64,000 nucleotides of DNA. Source: Dactylis glomerata. Its lineage: Eukaryota > Streptophyta > Magnoliopsida > Poales > Poaceae. Positions 42,187 to 52,346 of this stretch are shown here, in pieces; within the stretch, counting starts at the first letter, position 1; each line of letters opens with the position of its first letter. The translations under genes were made by a program, and so were the position numbers. The stretch is taken from the NCBI GenBank assembly GCA_007115705.1, contig QXEO01002100.1, positions 1,736,001 through 1,800,000 on the forward strand. Reading direction: 5' to 3'. Below the pieces are notes generated by a model. The model was not told the origin of the DNA. It saw only the letters and a program-made list of their open reading frames with translations, and did not search any database.

Positions 42187-44658
42187 ATGGAAACTTCACC
42201 TAGTGAGGGCTCGGGTCAAGTTTCCATGGGTGAGTTCAAATCTTTGGAATCATCCATGGCTTCCATGACATCTCAAGTAGGTGAGTTGCGTGAAATGATA
42301 GCGCAACTCATGCAAGCTAAAAATGCCAATGCTCCTCCACCTCCAGAAAAACCCGCTACTCCACAAGTGGAGAATGTGGGGATAGATGAGGAGGGTGCCG
42401 ACAAAAATGGCGATGCTAAGTCTTCCACCAAGGCCGACGGGAAAGGTGAATACCCGCATTGGTATTCACCCGACCCGCCGGTTCCTCATCCTCATATTAA
42501 CCATAGAGGTGATCCGCCTAAGCTTGATGCATTAAACTTTGGTCAATGGCAATATCAAATGATCTCTCATATGCGCAGTTCTTGCATCGAGCTTTGGAGG
42601 ATCGTTGAGGAAGGATTCAAGGCCGTGGATCCCCACAACATGACAAGAAGAGAGACGGTCGATAGCCAACTCAATGCTACCGCTCTTCACATGATTCAAG
42701 TCGCCGTGGGATCCAAGGACTTGCCTCACATCCAACACTTCTTCACCGCCAAAGAAGCTTGGCAAGCTCTCTCCGACGTCTTTGTTGGCAATGAGAGCAT
42801 GAAGAAAACAAGATATATTGCCTTCTCAAATCAAGCGGAGGGTTTCTTCATGATGGATGGTGAGGATCATCAAGAAATGTATAGAAGACTCAAGACCATT
42901 GCTACCACCTTCAAGAACCTCGGTGCTCACCATATTGATGATGAGTGGATCAAGATGAAGTACATTCTTGCTCTCACTCCATATGAGCCCGCGGATATAA
43001 AGAGTGTTCAAGGAAAGCACAACTTCAATGAGATGACCTCCAATCAAGTGATGCAAGAGATTCAAGCCTACAAGGTTTCCGCACAAAATGCGGAAGATGC
43101 TCGTGCTCGTGCCATTGGAATGCAAAGAAGCTCCAATCTTGCATTAAAGGCTAGTGTGCTTGAGAAAGAGGTTCCTCTTCAAGCAAGCATTGAAGCAAGA
43201 CTAGAGATGTGTCCCGAGGACATAAGACATGAGTACAATGAGCACATGGCCTTCTATGGAAAAACCTTTTGGGTTGATCCTCATAAGGCTAAAGAAGACA
43301 ATCAAAGAAGAAGCAAGTTAAGTGGCTATCAAAGGAATGACAACAATGGTCAAAGGGTGAGGACTTGCTACAATTGCAATGATAGATTTCACTTCGTTGC
43401 CGAGTGCCCTTATGAGAAGAGAGAAGACCATGGTGGAAAGCTCATCTTCAAAAGCAAGACCAAGTCACCATCCAAGAAGCCATTTGTGAAGAAGGGTGGA
43501 CCAAAGAAGAGACAACCAAAGTTTGTGTTCTTGACTCAAGAAGAGTACTCCGCAAGTGAGAGTGATGAAGAAGAAACCACAACTAGTGAGATGGCCGCAA
43601 TGGCAACCACCTCCACTTCCTCCACATCACTCTTTGAATCCCCCAATGAGGACTCTCTTGTCAAGAACGCCAAGTGCCTTATGGCCAAGTCTTCCGAGGT
43701 ATCACCCACATCCTTCTCTTCCTCTAAGACAAATGATGCTTCCATGAATGATCTTGCTAGTCTTAGAGTAAAGGAAGAAATTGTTGCTTTTGATGATTAT
43801 GTGTCTAGTGTAGATGGTGTTCATAAGATTCACTTTGAACGTCTATTGAGCCAATATGGTAAAACTCTTGAAAAATTAGATGAACAAATGAGGCTTGAAA
43901 GAGAATATGCTCAAGATATTGCCTCACTAACCGAGTCTCTTGAAGAAGAGCAAGAGGAACGAGCAACTCTTGAAGAGAAGCTCGATTCCATTGAGGAATC
44001 TAATAATGAAGTTGTTTCCAAACTCACTAAAGAGCGAGATCATGCTCGTGCTAAAGTAAAAATGCTTAAAAAGGAAAAGGTTGAATTTGGTGTTGGTCAT
44101 GATATACTTGTTAAGGATTTAGAAGATCTTGACAAGGCTCACAAGGCCTTAAAAAGTGAACACTCTATTCTTACCAAGTCACATGAACAACTTCAAATTC
44201 AATTGACTAAGAATAATGTGCCTAGTTCTTCTACTTCTACTTGTGATCATGCAAATGTTATTGAAGAAAATGCTAGGTTGAAAGATGAGCTTGCCAAGTC
44301 CTCCATTCCCATAGGTGAGAAAAACTTGAATGACCTTTTGAGTAAGCAAAAGGCATTCGGTGATAAAACGGGGATTGGCTATGTCTCAAAGAAGAAGAAG
44401 AAGAACAACAAGAAAAAGAAGGCCAAGCCCGCTCAAGCAAAGAATGATCCTATTGTGGGTGGCAAAGCCACTCATGATGATCATGCGGGAATTGCTAACC
44501 CTCACTATGTTTTATTTCGTGATTATTATGGTGATGTTTATGCAAAATATGTTGGTCCAAATGATGGTTATGTTGCTTGGTCTATTTGGGTTCCAAAGAC
44601 CCTTGTTGCTAACAAAAGAGGACCCATTGAAAAATGGGGACCTAAAACCAAGCAATGA
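42187..44658 (+). CDS. Gag protein, Ty1/copia (element E)
   Basis: 823 codons, from the first ATG after the primer site to TGA at 44656. Residues about 100-330 are the copia gag region (UBN2/gag-polypeptide type: FGQWQYQM, ELWRIVEEG, KEAWQALSDVF). A CCHC zinc knuckle is seen at C394, C397, H402 and C407 (CYNCNDRFHFVAEC), followed by a Lys-rich stretch. Residues about 535-675 are a long predicted coiled coil rich in Glu, Leu and Lys. A Lys/Asn run lies near 735-747, and the tail has YYGDVYAKYVGPNDGYVAWS. The protein is much longer than a minimal copia gag; the extension is characteristic of the SIRE/Maximus type. It packages element RNA in particles. Confidence 0.95.
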   Translation: METSPSEGSGQVSMGEFKSLESSMASMTSQVGELREMIAQLMQAKNANAPPPPEKPATPQVENVGIDEEGADKNGDAKSSTKADGKGEYPHWYSPDPPVPHPHINHRGDPPKLDALNFGQWQYQMISHMRSSCIELWRIVEEGFKAVDPHNMTRRETVDSQLNATALHMIQVAVGSKDLPHIQHFFTAKEAWQALSDVFVGNESMKKTRYIAFSNQAEGFFMMDGEDHQEMYRRLKTIATTFKNLGAHHIDDEWIKMKYILALTPYEPADIKSVQGKHNFNEMTSNQVMQEIQAYKVSAQNAEDARARAIGMQRSSNLALKASVLEKEVPLQASIEARLEMCPEDIRHEYNEHMAFYGKTFWVDPHKAKEDNQRRSKLSGYQRNDNNGQRVRTCYNCNDRFHFVAECPYEKREDHGGKLIFKSKTKSPSKKPFVKKGGPKKRQPKFVFLTQEEYSASESDEEETTTSEMAAMATTSTSSTSLFESPNEDSLVKNAKCLMAKSSEVSPTSFSSSKTNDASMNDLASLRVKEEIVAFDDYVSSVDGVHKIHFERLLSQYGKTLEKLDEQMRLEREYAQDIASLTESLEEEQEERATLEEKLDSIEESNNEVVSKLTKERDHARAKVKMLKKEKVEFGVGHDILVKDLEDLDKAHKALKSEHSILTKSHEQLQIQLTKNNVPSSSTSTCDHANVIEENARLKDELAKSSIPIGEKNLNDLLSKQKAFGDKTGIGYVSKKKKKNNKKKKAKPAQAKNDPIVGGKATHDDHAGIANPHYVLFRDYYGDVYAKYVGPNDGYVAWSIWVPKTLVANKRGPIEKWGPKTKQ

Positions 44659-44668
44659 TCTCTTGTAG

Positions 44669-47600
44669 GACTATGCTTCCGGTGGATCAAAATGGGTGCT
44701 AGATAGTGGATGCACAAGTCATATGACCGGAAGCAAGAAGATTATGACGGAGATGAGACCAAATGACAATCATATAACCGTCACTTATGGAGATATGTCA
44801 CAATCCGAGGTATTGGGTCTTGGCAAGGTGGTGGTCGCACCGGATATTTCCCTTGTGGACGTCATGCTTGTTGAGACCCTAGGTTATAATTTACTTTCAG
44901 TTCGTGCACTTGGTAAGATGGGCTTTGCCGTCTTCATTGATAATGACATTGTGGTACTCTTGTGGAGCAAGTCTCTAAAGGTCGCTTTCGTTGGACACAT
45001 TGAAAATAACTTGTACGTGGTGGACTTTTCGGGGAAAACCACTACAAGTGCAATGTGTTTATTTGGAAAGGCCGATGTGGGTTGGCTTTGGCATCGCCGT
45101 TTATCCCATGTCAATATGAGAACTTTGCAAAGCCTTCACAAGGGTGGCCACATACTCGGACTAAAAGAGAATGTTTCTTTTGCCAAAGATCGTGTTTGCA
45201 GGGCTTGCGTTCTAGGAAAAATGCATGATTCTCCCCACCCAAGCAAGACTATCATTTCTTCCAAGAGGATCTTGGAGCTCCTTCATGTGGATCTTTTTGG
45301 TCCTCCCTCTCATGCAAGTCTTGGTGGGAAGAAATATTGTTTGGTGATTGTTGATGACTATTCAAGATATACTTGGGTTTACTTCTTCAAGCATAAGAGT
45401 GAGACTCAACAAACCGTCATCGACTTTGCCAAGGAAGTTGAACGTCAACATGGGCAAACTATTTTGGCAATAAGAAGTGACAATGGCTCGGAGTTCAAGA
45501 ACTACACCTTAAATGGATTTCTTAGTGATGAGGGGATTCGTCATCAATATTCCGCTGCATATACCCCTCAACAAAATGGTGTAGCCGAAAGGAAGAACCG
45601 GACTCTTATGGATATGGCTAGGTCCATGTTGGCGGAGTTTAAGTCTCCATACAACTTTTGGGCCGAAGCTATCTCTACGGCTTGTCATTCTTCAAACCGG
45701 CTCTTCCTCCGCAAAGGCCTAAACAAGACTCCATATGAAATACTCACCGGAAGCAAGCCCAACATCTCCTACTACCGGGTTTTCGGGTGTAAGTGTTTCT
45801 TTAAAAGAAAAGGAGTTCGTTTAGGTAAATTTGATCCAAAAGCAATAGAAGGTATTTTTGTTGGTTATGGTGCCGAATCCCACACTTATAGAGTCTTCAA
45901 CAAGTCCACCGGACGTGTTGAAGAATCTTGTAGTGTGGTATTCGAAGAGAATGACGGCTCCCAAGGGGGGCGAGATGTTGTTTCTTGTGATGTAGATGAT
46001 GAAATACCTCGAGAAGCCATAGGAAGAATGGGCGTGGGATTTTTCCGCCCCATGGAGGGACACCTTGTGGCCGACCGGGAAGGACTATGCTCTACTCAAG
46101 TGGAGCCTTCATCTTCACAAGCTCAACAAGCCTCTCCCAAGGAAGCAACTAATGCACCAACCGAAGAACAAGACAAGGACCTTCATGAAGAAGAAGGGGC
46201 ACAACCATCCTCTCCGGTTATCTCAACCGCCCCCAATTCTTCACAAGTCCAAGATCAACCTACTCATGAAGATATTGATGATCAAGGTCAATTTAATGGT
46301 CAAGACGGGGACCAAAATGATCAAGATGATCAAGAGACTCCTCCAAGGTCAAATGAGGAGATCGAAGCCCGTCGCAAGAAAAGAGTTGAAAGGGACTTGG
46401 AACTTAAAGGTCATACCCTTGAGAGGGTTATTGGAGATTTAAGAAGCAAAGTGTCAACTCGGCGTCAATTGGCACAATTTAGCTCTCATCATGCTTATAT
46501 CTCCATGGTTGAACCCAAGAAAGTATTTGAAGCTCTTGAAGATCCGGATTGGTTGGATGCTATGCCTGAAGAACTCAACAACTTCAAGCGCAATAATGTT
46601 TGGGTGTTAGTAGAGAAGCCAAAGGAGTGCCGCAATGTGATTGGCACAAAGTGGATATTCAAGAACAAGCAAGATGAGCATGGAATTGTTGTGAGGAACA
46701 AGGCAAGATTGGTTGCTCAAGGTTTCCCTCAAGTTGAAGACATTGACTTTGGAGAAACTTATGCTCCCGTGGCTCGCCTTGAGTCCATCCGTATCCTTCT
46801 TGCATATGCCACTCATCATAATTTTAAGTTGCAACAAATGGATGTTAAGAGTGCATTTCTTAATGGTCCATTGAAAGAGGAAGTGTATGTTAAGCAACCC
46901 CCGGGGTTTGAGGATCTCAACTTTCCTAACCATGTCTACAAACTCCATAAGGCACTCTATGGCCTTAAACAAGCCCCACGTGCGTGGTATGAGCACCTTA
47001 GGGAGTTGTTGGTAGACCGTGGGTTTGAAGTTGGGCAAATCGATCCTACTCTTTTTACTAAGAGGGTCAATGGGGAGCTTTTCGTATGCCAACTATATGT
47101 TGATGATATTATCTTTGGCTCTACTAACAAAGCTTTTAATGATGAATTTTCAAAGCTTATGACCGATAGGTTCGAGATGTCTATGATGGGAGAAATGAAG
47201 TTCTTTCTTGGTTTTGAAATCAAGCAATTGAAAGAAGGGACTTTTATTTATCAAGCCAAATATGTCCAAGACATGCTCAAGAGGTTCAAGATGAAGGAAC
47301 TTAATGGGGCCGCCACACCAATGGCCACAAAATGTCATCTTGAGCTTGATCCCAATGGTAAAGATGTGGATCAAAAGGTATACCGTTCTATGATCGGTTC
47401 TTTGCTTTACCTTTGCGCATCTAGACCCGATATTGTGTTGAGTGTAGGTGTGTGTGCAAGATATCAAGCCGCTCCTAAAGAAAGCCACCTTATGGCGGTT
47501 AAGAGAATCTTTCGATATTTGGTTCATACCCCAACTTATGGGCTTTGGTATCCCAAAGGCTCGGATTTCTCTCTTTGTGGCTTCACGGATTCGGATTGGG

Positions 47601-48049
47601 CCGGTGACAAGGATGATAGGAAATCAACCTCCGGAGCTTGCCAATTTCTTGGTAGGTCTTTGGTGTGTTGGTCTTCTAAAAAGCAAAATTGTATATCTCT
47701 CTCCACCGCCGAAGCCGAATATATTGCCGCCGCAAGTGGATGCACTCAACTGTTATGGATGAGGCAAACTTTAAAGGAATATGGTGTCAATTGTGACAAA
47801 GTGCCTCTTTTATGTGACAATGAAAGTGCTATCAAGATAGCCTATAATCCGGTGCAACATTCAAGAACCAAGCATATTGAGATCCGGAATCATTTTATTA
47901 GAGATCATGTTGCCCGTGGTGATATTGAGCTTGCATATGTAAGCACCAAGGATCAACTTGCCGACATATTCACGAAGCCCCTTGATGAAGCAAGATTTGG
48001 ATATTTGAGGAATGAGCTAAATATCATTGATTCAAGGAGTGTGGCTTGA
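44669..48049 (+). CDS. Pol polyprotein, Ty1/copia (element E)
   Basis: The frame opens right after TAG 44666-44668 and runs to TGA at 48047-48049. It is in a different frame from gag and begins without an ATG (DYASGGSKW, then the protease site DSGCTSHMTG). Numbering from the GTG at 44696: integrase HHCC region (HRRLSHVN ... CRACVLGK); catalytic D199, D262 and E298 (D,D35E); a variable linker of about 150 residues; reverse transcriptase with YVDD at 801-804; and RNase H with TDSDWAGD, AEAEYIAAASG and LCDNESAIK. All catalytic residues are present and the frame is intact, so this copy looks enzymatically competent. How it is translated is not obvious, since gag and pol do not overlap. Confidence 0.95.
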   Translation, partial: DYASGGSKWVLDSGCTSHMTGSKKIMTEMRPNDNHITVTYGDMSQSEVLGLGKVVVAPDISLVDVMLVETLGYNLLSVRALGKMGFAVFIDNDIVVLLWSKSLKVAFVGHIENNLYVVDFSGKTTTSAMCLFGKADVGWLWHRRLSHVNMRTLQSLHKGGHILGLKENVSFAKDRVCRACVLGKMHDSPHPSKTIISSKRILELLHVDLFGPPSHASLGGKKYCLVIVDDYSRYTWVYFFKHKSETQQTVIDFAKEVERQHGQTILAIRSDNGSEFKNYTLNGFLSDEGIRHQYSAAYTPQQNGVAERKNRTLMDMARSMLAEFKSPYNFWAEAISTACHSSNRLFLRKGLNKTPYEILTGSKPNISYYRVFGCKCFFKRKGVRLGKFDPKAIEGIFVGYGAESHTYRVFNKSTGRVEESCSVVFEENDGSQGGRDVVSCDVDDEIPREAIGRMGVGFFRPMEGHLVADREGLCSTQVEPSSSQAQQASPKEATNAPTEEQDKDLHEEEGAQPSSPVISTAPNSSQVQDQPTHEDIDDQGQFNGQDGDQNDQDDQETPPRSNEEIEARRKKRVERDLELKGHTLERVIGDLRSKVSTRRQLAQFSSHHAYISMVEPKKVFEALEDPDWLDAMPEELNNFKRNNVWVLVEKPKECRNVIGTKWIFKNKQDEHGIVVRNKARLVAQGFPQVEDIDFGETYAPVARLESIRILLAYATHHNFKLQQMDVKSAFLNGPLKEEVYVKQPPGFEDLNFPNHVYKLHKALYGLKQAPRAWYEHLRELLVDRGFEVGQIDPTLFTKRVNGELFVCQLYVDDIIFGSTNKAFNDEFSKLMTDRFEMSMMGEMKFFLGFEIKQLKEGTFIYQAKYVQDMLKRFKMKELNGAATPMATKCHLELDPNGKDVDQKVYRSMIGSLLYLCASRPDIVLSVGVCARYQAAPKESHLMAVKRIFRYLVHTPTYGLWYPKGSDFSLCGFTDSDWAGDKDDRKSTSGACQFLGRSLVCWSSKKQNCISLSTAEAEYIAAASGCTQLLWMRQTLKEYGVNCDKVPLLCDNESAIKIAYNPVQHSRTKHIEIRNHFIRDHVARGDIELAYVSTKDQLADIFTKPLDEARFGYLRNELNIIDSRSVA

Positions 48050-48801
48050 GCATCTTGCAAATACACCTATTTTCAATGCTTGTTTGGTTTAGGTGTGGGC
48101 ATGGAGATAGGGGGAGTGCGGTCCTAATTAATTGGGCTATCCCTCCCCCCATAATGCCAATAGTGATAAAATTGTTCTCTTTCTATCATTTGTGATATAT
48201 GAGTTTCAATGACGAGTATTGGTTATGGACCCAAGATATATCTTCGCGGTCCAATGCCATAACACTCATACATGGTGGTCTCGGCCACCGACCTCTTCTT
48301 TTCGAAGAGTTGATTCCTTGCAAATCTTATTTGAGTTTTATTGAGCTTTTTCGTCATTATCTCTATCCATGAAATGGGAAGGCACTTGCATTGGATTTTC
48401 AAAGTTTTCTTGTGTTTTGCAATGCCAAGTGCCGAGAACCACTCCATGCTTGTTTTCTGTCCTAAGCCGACTTATCTAAAGCCAAATCATCCTCTTGTGC
48501 ATGCCCAGAACTTCCAGAATTCAAAATCATCAGCTTTGTGCCATCTAGACCGGCTATAGCCGGTCCTCCACCGGAAATAGCCGGGGTGCGGCTTTAGCCG
48601 GCCCACCCGGCTATAGCCGGCCTGGGGGTTTTCGGGCCCAACTCATTAGGCCGTGGGGGTGAGGGTTTCCTCAGTAACCCCCACGCCTATCCTCCACTCG
48701 CTCGAGCTCCTCTCCCCTGGACCCGCCGCCGCCGTCTCTCGCCTCACCTCCGGCCGCCGGAGCCCCCTCCTCGGCCGGTCTTCCTCTCCGGCGCCCCCCC
48801 C
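48050..48801 (+). other. Region between pol and ORF3 of element E
   Basis: No ORF. It contains a purine tract (GGGGGAGTG) near 48112, a palindrome cluster at 48550-48623, and from about 48690 a GC- and CT-rich leader resembling the 5' untranslated region of a plant gene. Confidence 0.7.
48550..48623. repeat. CCGG-N6-CCGG palindrome cluster upstream of ORF3
   Basis: Units CCGGCTATAGCCGG (twice) and CCGGAAATAGCCGG, plus a partial CGGCTTTAGCCGG. The 14-base design is the same as in the LTRs. Confidence 0.92.
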
Positions 48802-50706
48802 ATGGACCAGGGTACCCCCCCTTTTTCTCTCTCTCCTCTCTCTCTCCCTAGGTCTCTCTAGGGTTAGGGTTAGATGATTCAATGGGGCCTTGTTGTTCTT
48901 CTGGGATTGTTTGGTCATGATTTCCTTCCTGCATTGCATAAATGGAAAGTGCTTGACAAGTTTTGGTGGCCTACTGCTGTGATCTCGAGTTTGTTCATCT
49001 GGACCGGCTAAAGCCGGTGTCAGACCGGCTATTGCCGGCCTGACCGGCTAAAGCCGGCCTGAGGCCGGAAATAGCCGGTGTAGATCACCTACTACTATCA
49101 TGCTATTTCCTTTTTATGCTATTGCTCCTTGATCCTCTGGCATGCATGCTTATCCTATATGCTCTCTTCATATGTGTTGTGTGCAGGTGGCTCTCGACCC
49201 AAGAGGTCACGGTATGTTGATCCCTCGCTTGCCCGCCGTCAAGAGCATCAAGATGCTCGTGTGGCAGCTGCTCTGAAGAGGAAGAGATTGGAAGAACGCA
49301 AGAAGAAATCTCTGTTTGCCAATGTTAGTGATCTCAAGAAGCTGTCCAAGCAAGAGTACCGGGATTTCCGTGGGCAGAAATTCTACACCATGCCTAGGGA
49401 CATTGACAGTGCGTCTTTCTACCGGTCAGAGCATCAGAGGATATTTGAGCAGATTTATGCTACCATAAGCACAAAGGTGTGCCCCATGAAGGTCACCAAC
49501 CTTGCAGCATTGTCCAGGGATGACTACTTTGCCGATGCTCTTTGGGTCACCGAGAAGCTAGGGTTGCACAAGTTGATGGTCTTCAAGCAAGACTACAACC
49601 CTCATCTGATTCAGCAGTTCTTTGCCACATTAGAGTTTGATACTCAGGATGAGGTCGGTTTCACTTGGATGACAGGTGAAGTGAGGAAGTACTCGACCAT
49701 GTCTCGTTTCGGGAAGCTTTTGGGCTATAGGTTCGATGGCATTCATCGACCTAGGGGTGCCCGCTTGCATCTTGATACCACCGAGTACAACAAGGGGAAG
49801 ATCCAGTGTTTGTATGGTCCAGGGGGCAAAGCGGGAGAGACTGCAAATCTCCTTCCCCTCTATGATATTTTGCTCCGGATGTTCCGTGCTAACATTGCTC
49901 CAAGTGGGGACAACAATGATTCTATCAGAGGTGGTCTTGTGCATTTGCTCCACCATGCCCGGCTTGTCTTTGAGGCCGGAAGAGATTGTGAAGGGATGGA
50001 GCTCGATGTGATGTACTTCATCTTCATGGAGATGAAGATTGCTATGCTTGATAGGAAGATCCCTCCTTATGCTCCTTTCATCATGAGGCTCATCATTGAC
50101 AGAGGCATTGAAGGAGACTTTGAGATTGAAGAAGATTTGCTTGATGAAGACTTGGAAGTGCACAAGCCCAACAAGCTCTACAAGAAGACTGCTCATTTGG
50201 TGTCTAGCACCTCAAGTGCTTATCCCTCTTCGAGTGATGTGATGGGTGGCAACATCTATGCTACCGGCTCTAGGAGGAAGAATGCGGATCCACCAAGTGG
50301 TGGAATGGCTCAAGAAATGAAGAAGCTCAAGTGGTGGCAAAGAGCTTTGTTTTGCATGAACAATGATGTGCGTCACACTCAGTACAAGGACTATGTGGAC
50401 CGTAAGCACATCTCCAAGAAGCAAAGAGAGTTGGATGCTCGTTTGAGGGCTGTGGAGAAGGGCAAAGGTGCTAGCCATGAAGAAGAGTCCCAAGAGCAAG
50501 ATCAATCCGAGGACACTTTTTCATTTGGCAAGTGGAATGAGGGCTCAACCTTTGATTGGAAGGAGTTAGCCGAAGTCACCTCCAAGGGCAAGGAAGCCAT
50601 TGATGAAGAAGAGGAAGAAGGAGATGACGATGATGATGAAGAGGAAGAAGACGATGACCAAGAAGATGATGAAGATGATGAGGACTTCGATGATGTTGAT
50701 GAGTGA
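48802..50706 (+). CDS. ORF3 of element E, apparently spliced; unknown function
   Basis: Proposed exon 1 is 48802-48811 (ATG GAC CAG G). The intron is 48812-49186, GTACCC to a T-rich tract and GTGTGCAG. Exon 2 is 49187-50706, giving 509 codons. The join restores frame and yields MDQGGSRPKRSRY. Read unspliced, the frame begins only at 49129 with a poor leader. The protein has a basic N-terminus (LKRKRLEERKKK), a central region with FKQDYNPHLIQQFFATLEFD and FTWMTG...RFGKLLGYRF, and a C-terminus of more than 30 nearly all Asp/Glu residues. The WMTG...LLGY pattern recalls domains annotated in plants as retrotransposon ORF1-like (Athila) or putative plant transposon protein; this is from memory and unverified. 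No signal peptide or membrane span supports an envelope role. It could be a captured host sequence. Confidence 0.65.
49004..49079. repeat. CCGG-N6-CCGG palindrome cluster in the ORF3 intron
   Basis: Four units in 76 bases with cores CTAAAG, CTATTG, CTAAAG and AAATAG, inside the proposed intron. Confidence 0.92.
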
Positions 50707-51170
50707 TCTTATGTTGTGGTCTCCCTTTTTGGCGTCTTGATGCCAAAGGGGGAGAAAGTCTCATTTGCATGTGTTTCCATTTGGATTTGCTTTTCCATTT
50801 GGATTTGGTTGGGTCACAAGCTCTTATATCGTGCTTGCTTGCTTGTGTCCCATGGTTAAACTTATCATCTACCTACTACTATGTGTTGAACTATGTGTTA
50901 TTATCTTGTGTAGTAGATCTTATGATTATCGTTATTAATCCTACTTGCTATATCTCGTTATATTATATGTTTGTTGAATTATGATATATATCTTGTGCAT
51001 ATATGGATCACATTATAAAATCTAGGGGGAGTTCTTATTGTTGATGTGTCTTTGTATCCAAATACAAATTTAAAATAAGGCACATAGCAAGGGGGAGCTC
51101 CGTCTATATTTTATATCGTTTGAAACATGCAAAATTGTGTATTGTCATCAAACACCAAAAAGGGGGAGAT
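50707..51170 (+). other. Element E 3' untranslated region and polypurine tract
   Basis: No ORF. It has repeated purine tracts (GGGGGAGAAAG near 50749, AGGGGGAG at 51024 and 51091) and the terminal AAAAAGGGGGAGA tract directly before the 3' LTR, the likely plus-strand primer. Confidence 0.8.
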
Positions 51171-52341
51171 TGAAAGAGCATTTCCCGCCTAATTGATTTT
51201 GGCGGTTGTTAACAATACATTATCTATTAATGTGTGATTATGCTTTGCAGGATTTTATAATATTCTTGCACAAGATATTGGGTTTTATATATTATACTTG
51301 ATATTTAATATTGCCCAAAGGAAATTATTGAGGAAATGGTGAAAATCAGCTCAGGGAGAAGTTTCAAATAAAAGTTGGCCAGGAAGGCCGGCTTTAGCCG
51401 GTCCCAGACCGGCTATAGCCGGACTGCTCGTTTTCGAGAGGGGTCCTGCGCCTCTGGACTCAACCGGCTATTTGTCCGGCTATTTCCGGCTGGGCCGGAT
51501 ATTTCAGGCCGGCTATAGCCGGTCTGAGGCCGGCTTTAGCCGGTGTGGCCGGCTTTAGCCGGACTTAACTCCGGCTATAGCCGGACCTCCTGGCTGGCAA
51601 CGGTCAGATATTTTGGGGGGGTATAAATACCCCCTCTTCTTCTCCAACGGGCAGCTAGCACAAATAGAAGAAGAACACCATTGTTGAGCTCACCAATTCA
51701 ACTAGATCTCCTCCCTCAACCCACCAAAGCTCTTGATCTTTGGAGAATCGAAGGAGAAGACCATCCTCTACATCCTCACCGAAGCGATTTGATTTCCCCT
51801 CTCATTTGCTTGAGGGCCCTTGTGTCTTGGGGTCCCTTGTGTCCCAAGACCTTGTTTGTGTATTTGATATATTGCTACTTGTTGTTTGACAGCTTTGTGG
51901 TGCTTGGGAGCCTCCAATTCAGTTGTGGAGTTGTGCCCCAAGTTTTGTAAAGGCCGGTTCCGCCTTGAGGAATCCCTTAGTGGAAAGTGAGCTAGGCCTT
52001 TGTGGCGGAAGCTTGCACCGGAGAATAGGGTGAGCCTTTGTGGCGTTGGTTAGGCCTTTGTGGCAACCACACCCCTCCAACGTAGACGTACTTCCCCTAA
52101 AAAGGAAGGAACTACGGGATATACATCCGTGTCTCCGCGTGCTCCACTCTCGGTTACCTCTATCCTTTATTGCCTTTATATATTGTATCTTGTTTAGCTT
52201 GCTAGTTGACATATAGGTAAATTCACCTTAGTTGCATATCTAGAGAATTTACCTTTGTGTCAAGCCTAAATTGAAAAAGAACTAAAATTTGAGTAGCACC
52301 TATTCACCCCCCCCCCTCTAGGTGCCCATACGATCCGTTCA
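51171..52341 (+). repeat. Element E 3' LTR
   Basis: Direct repeat of 40991-42137. It has an extra unit of about 22 bases in the palindrome cluster (near 51506-51530) and a longer C run near 52308. CCAAC follows at 52342. Confidence 0.97.
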
Positions 52342-52346
52342 CCAAC

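Larger units (their letters stand above)
40991..52341 (+). mobile_element. Element E: young Ty1/copia retrotransposon with a third ORF
   Basis: LTRs at 40991-42137 (1147 bp) and 51171-52341 (1171 bp) are flanked by a perfect CCAAC duplication (40986-40990, 52342-52346). An initiator tRNA-Met primer site follows the 5' LTR and a GGGGGAGA tract precedes the 3' LTR. Separate gag and pol ORFs follow, with integrase before reverse transcriptase as in copia, then a long extra region with a third ORF. The large gag with coiled coil and the extra 3' ORF suggest the SIRE/Maximus lineage. Apart from indels in repeats the LTRs are almost identical by eye, so insertion is very recent. Confidence 0.97.

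Noticed and set aside
48859..48873. Telomere-like AGGGTTAGGGTTAG
   Set aside because: Only about two units, inside a leader/intron. Such telo-box-like words are common in plant gene leaders and do not indicate a telomere.
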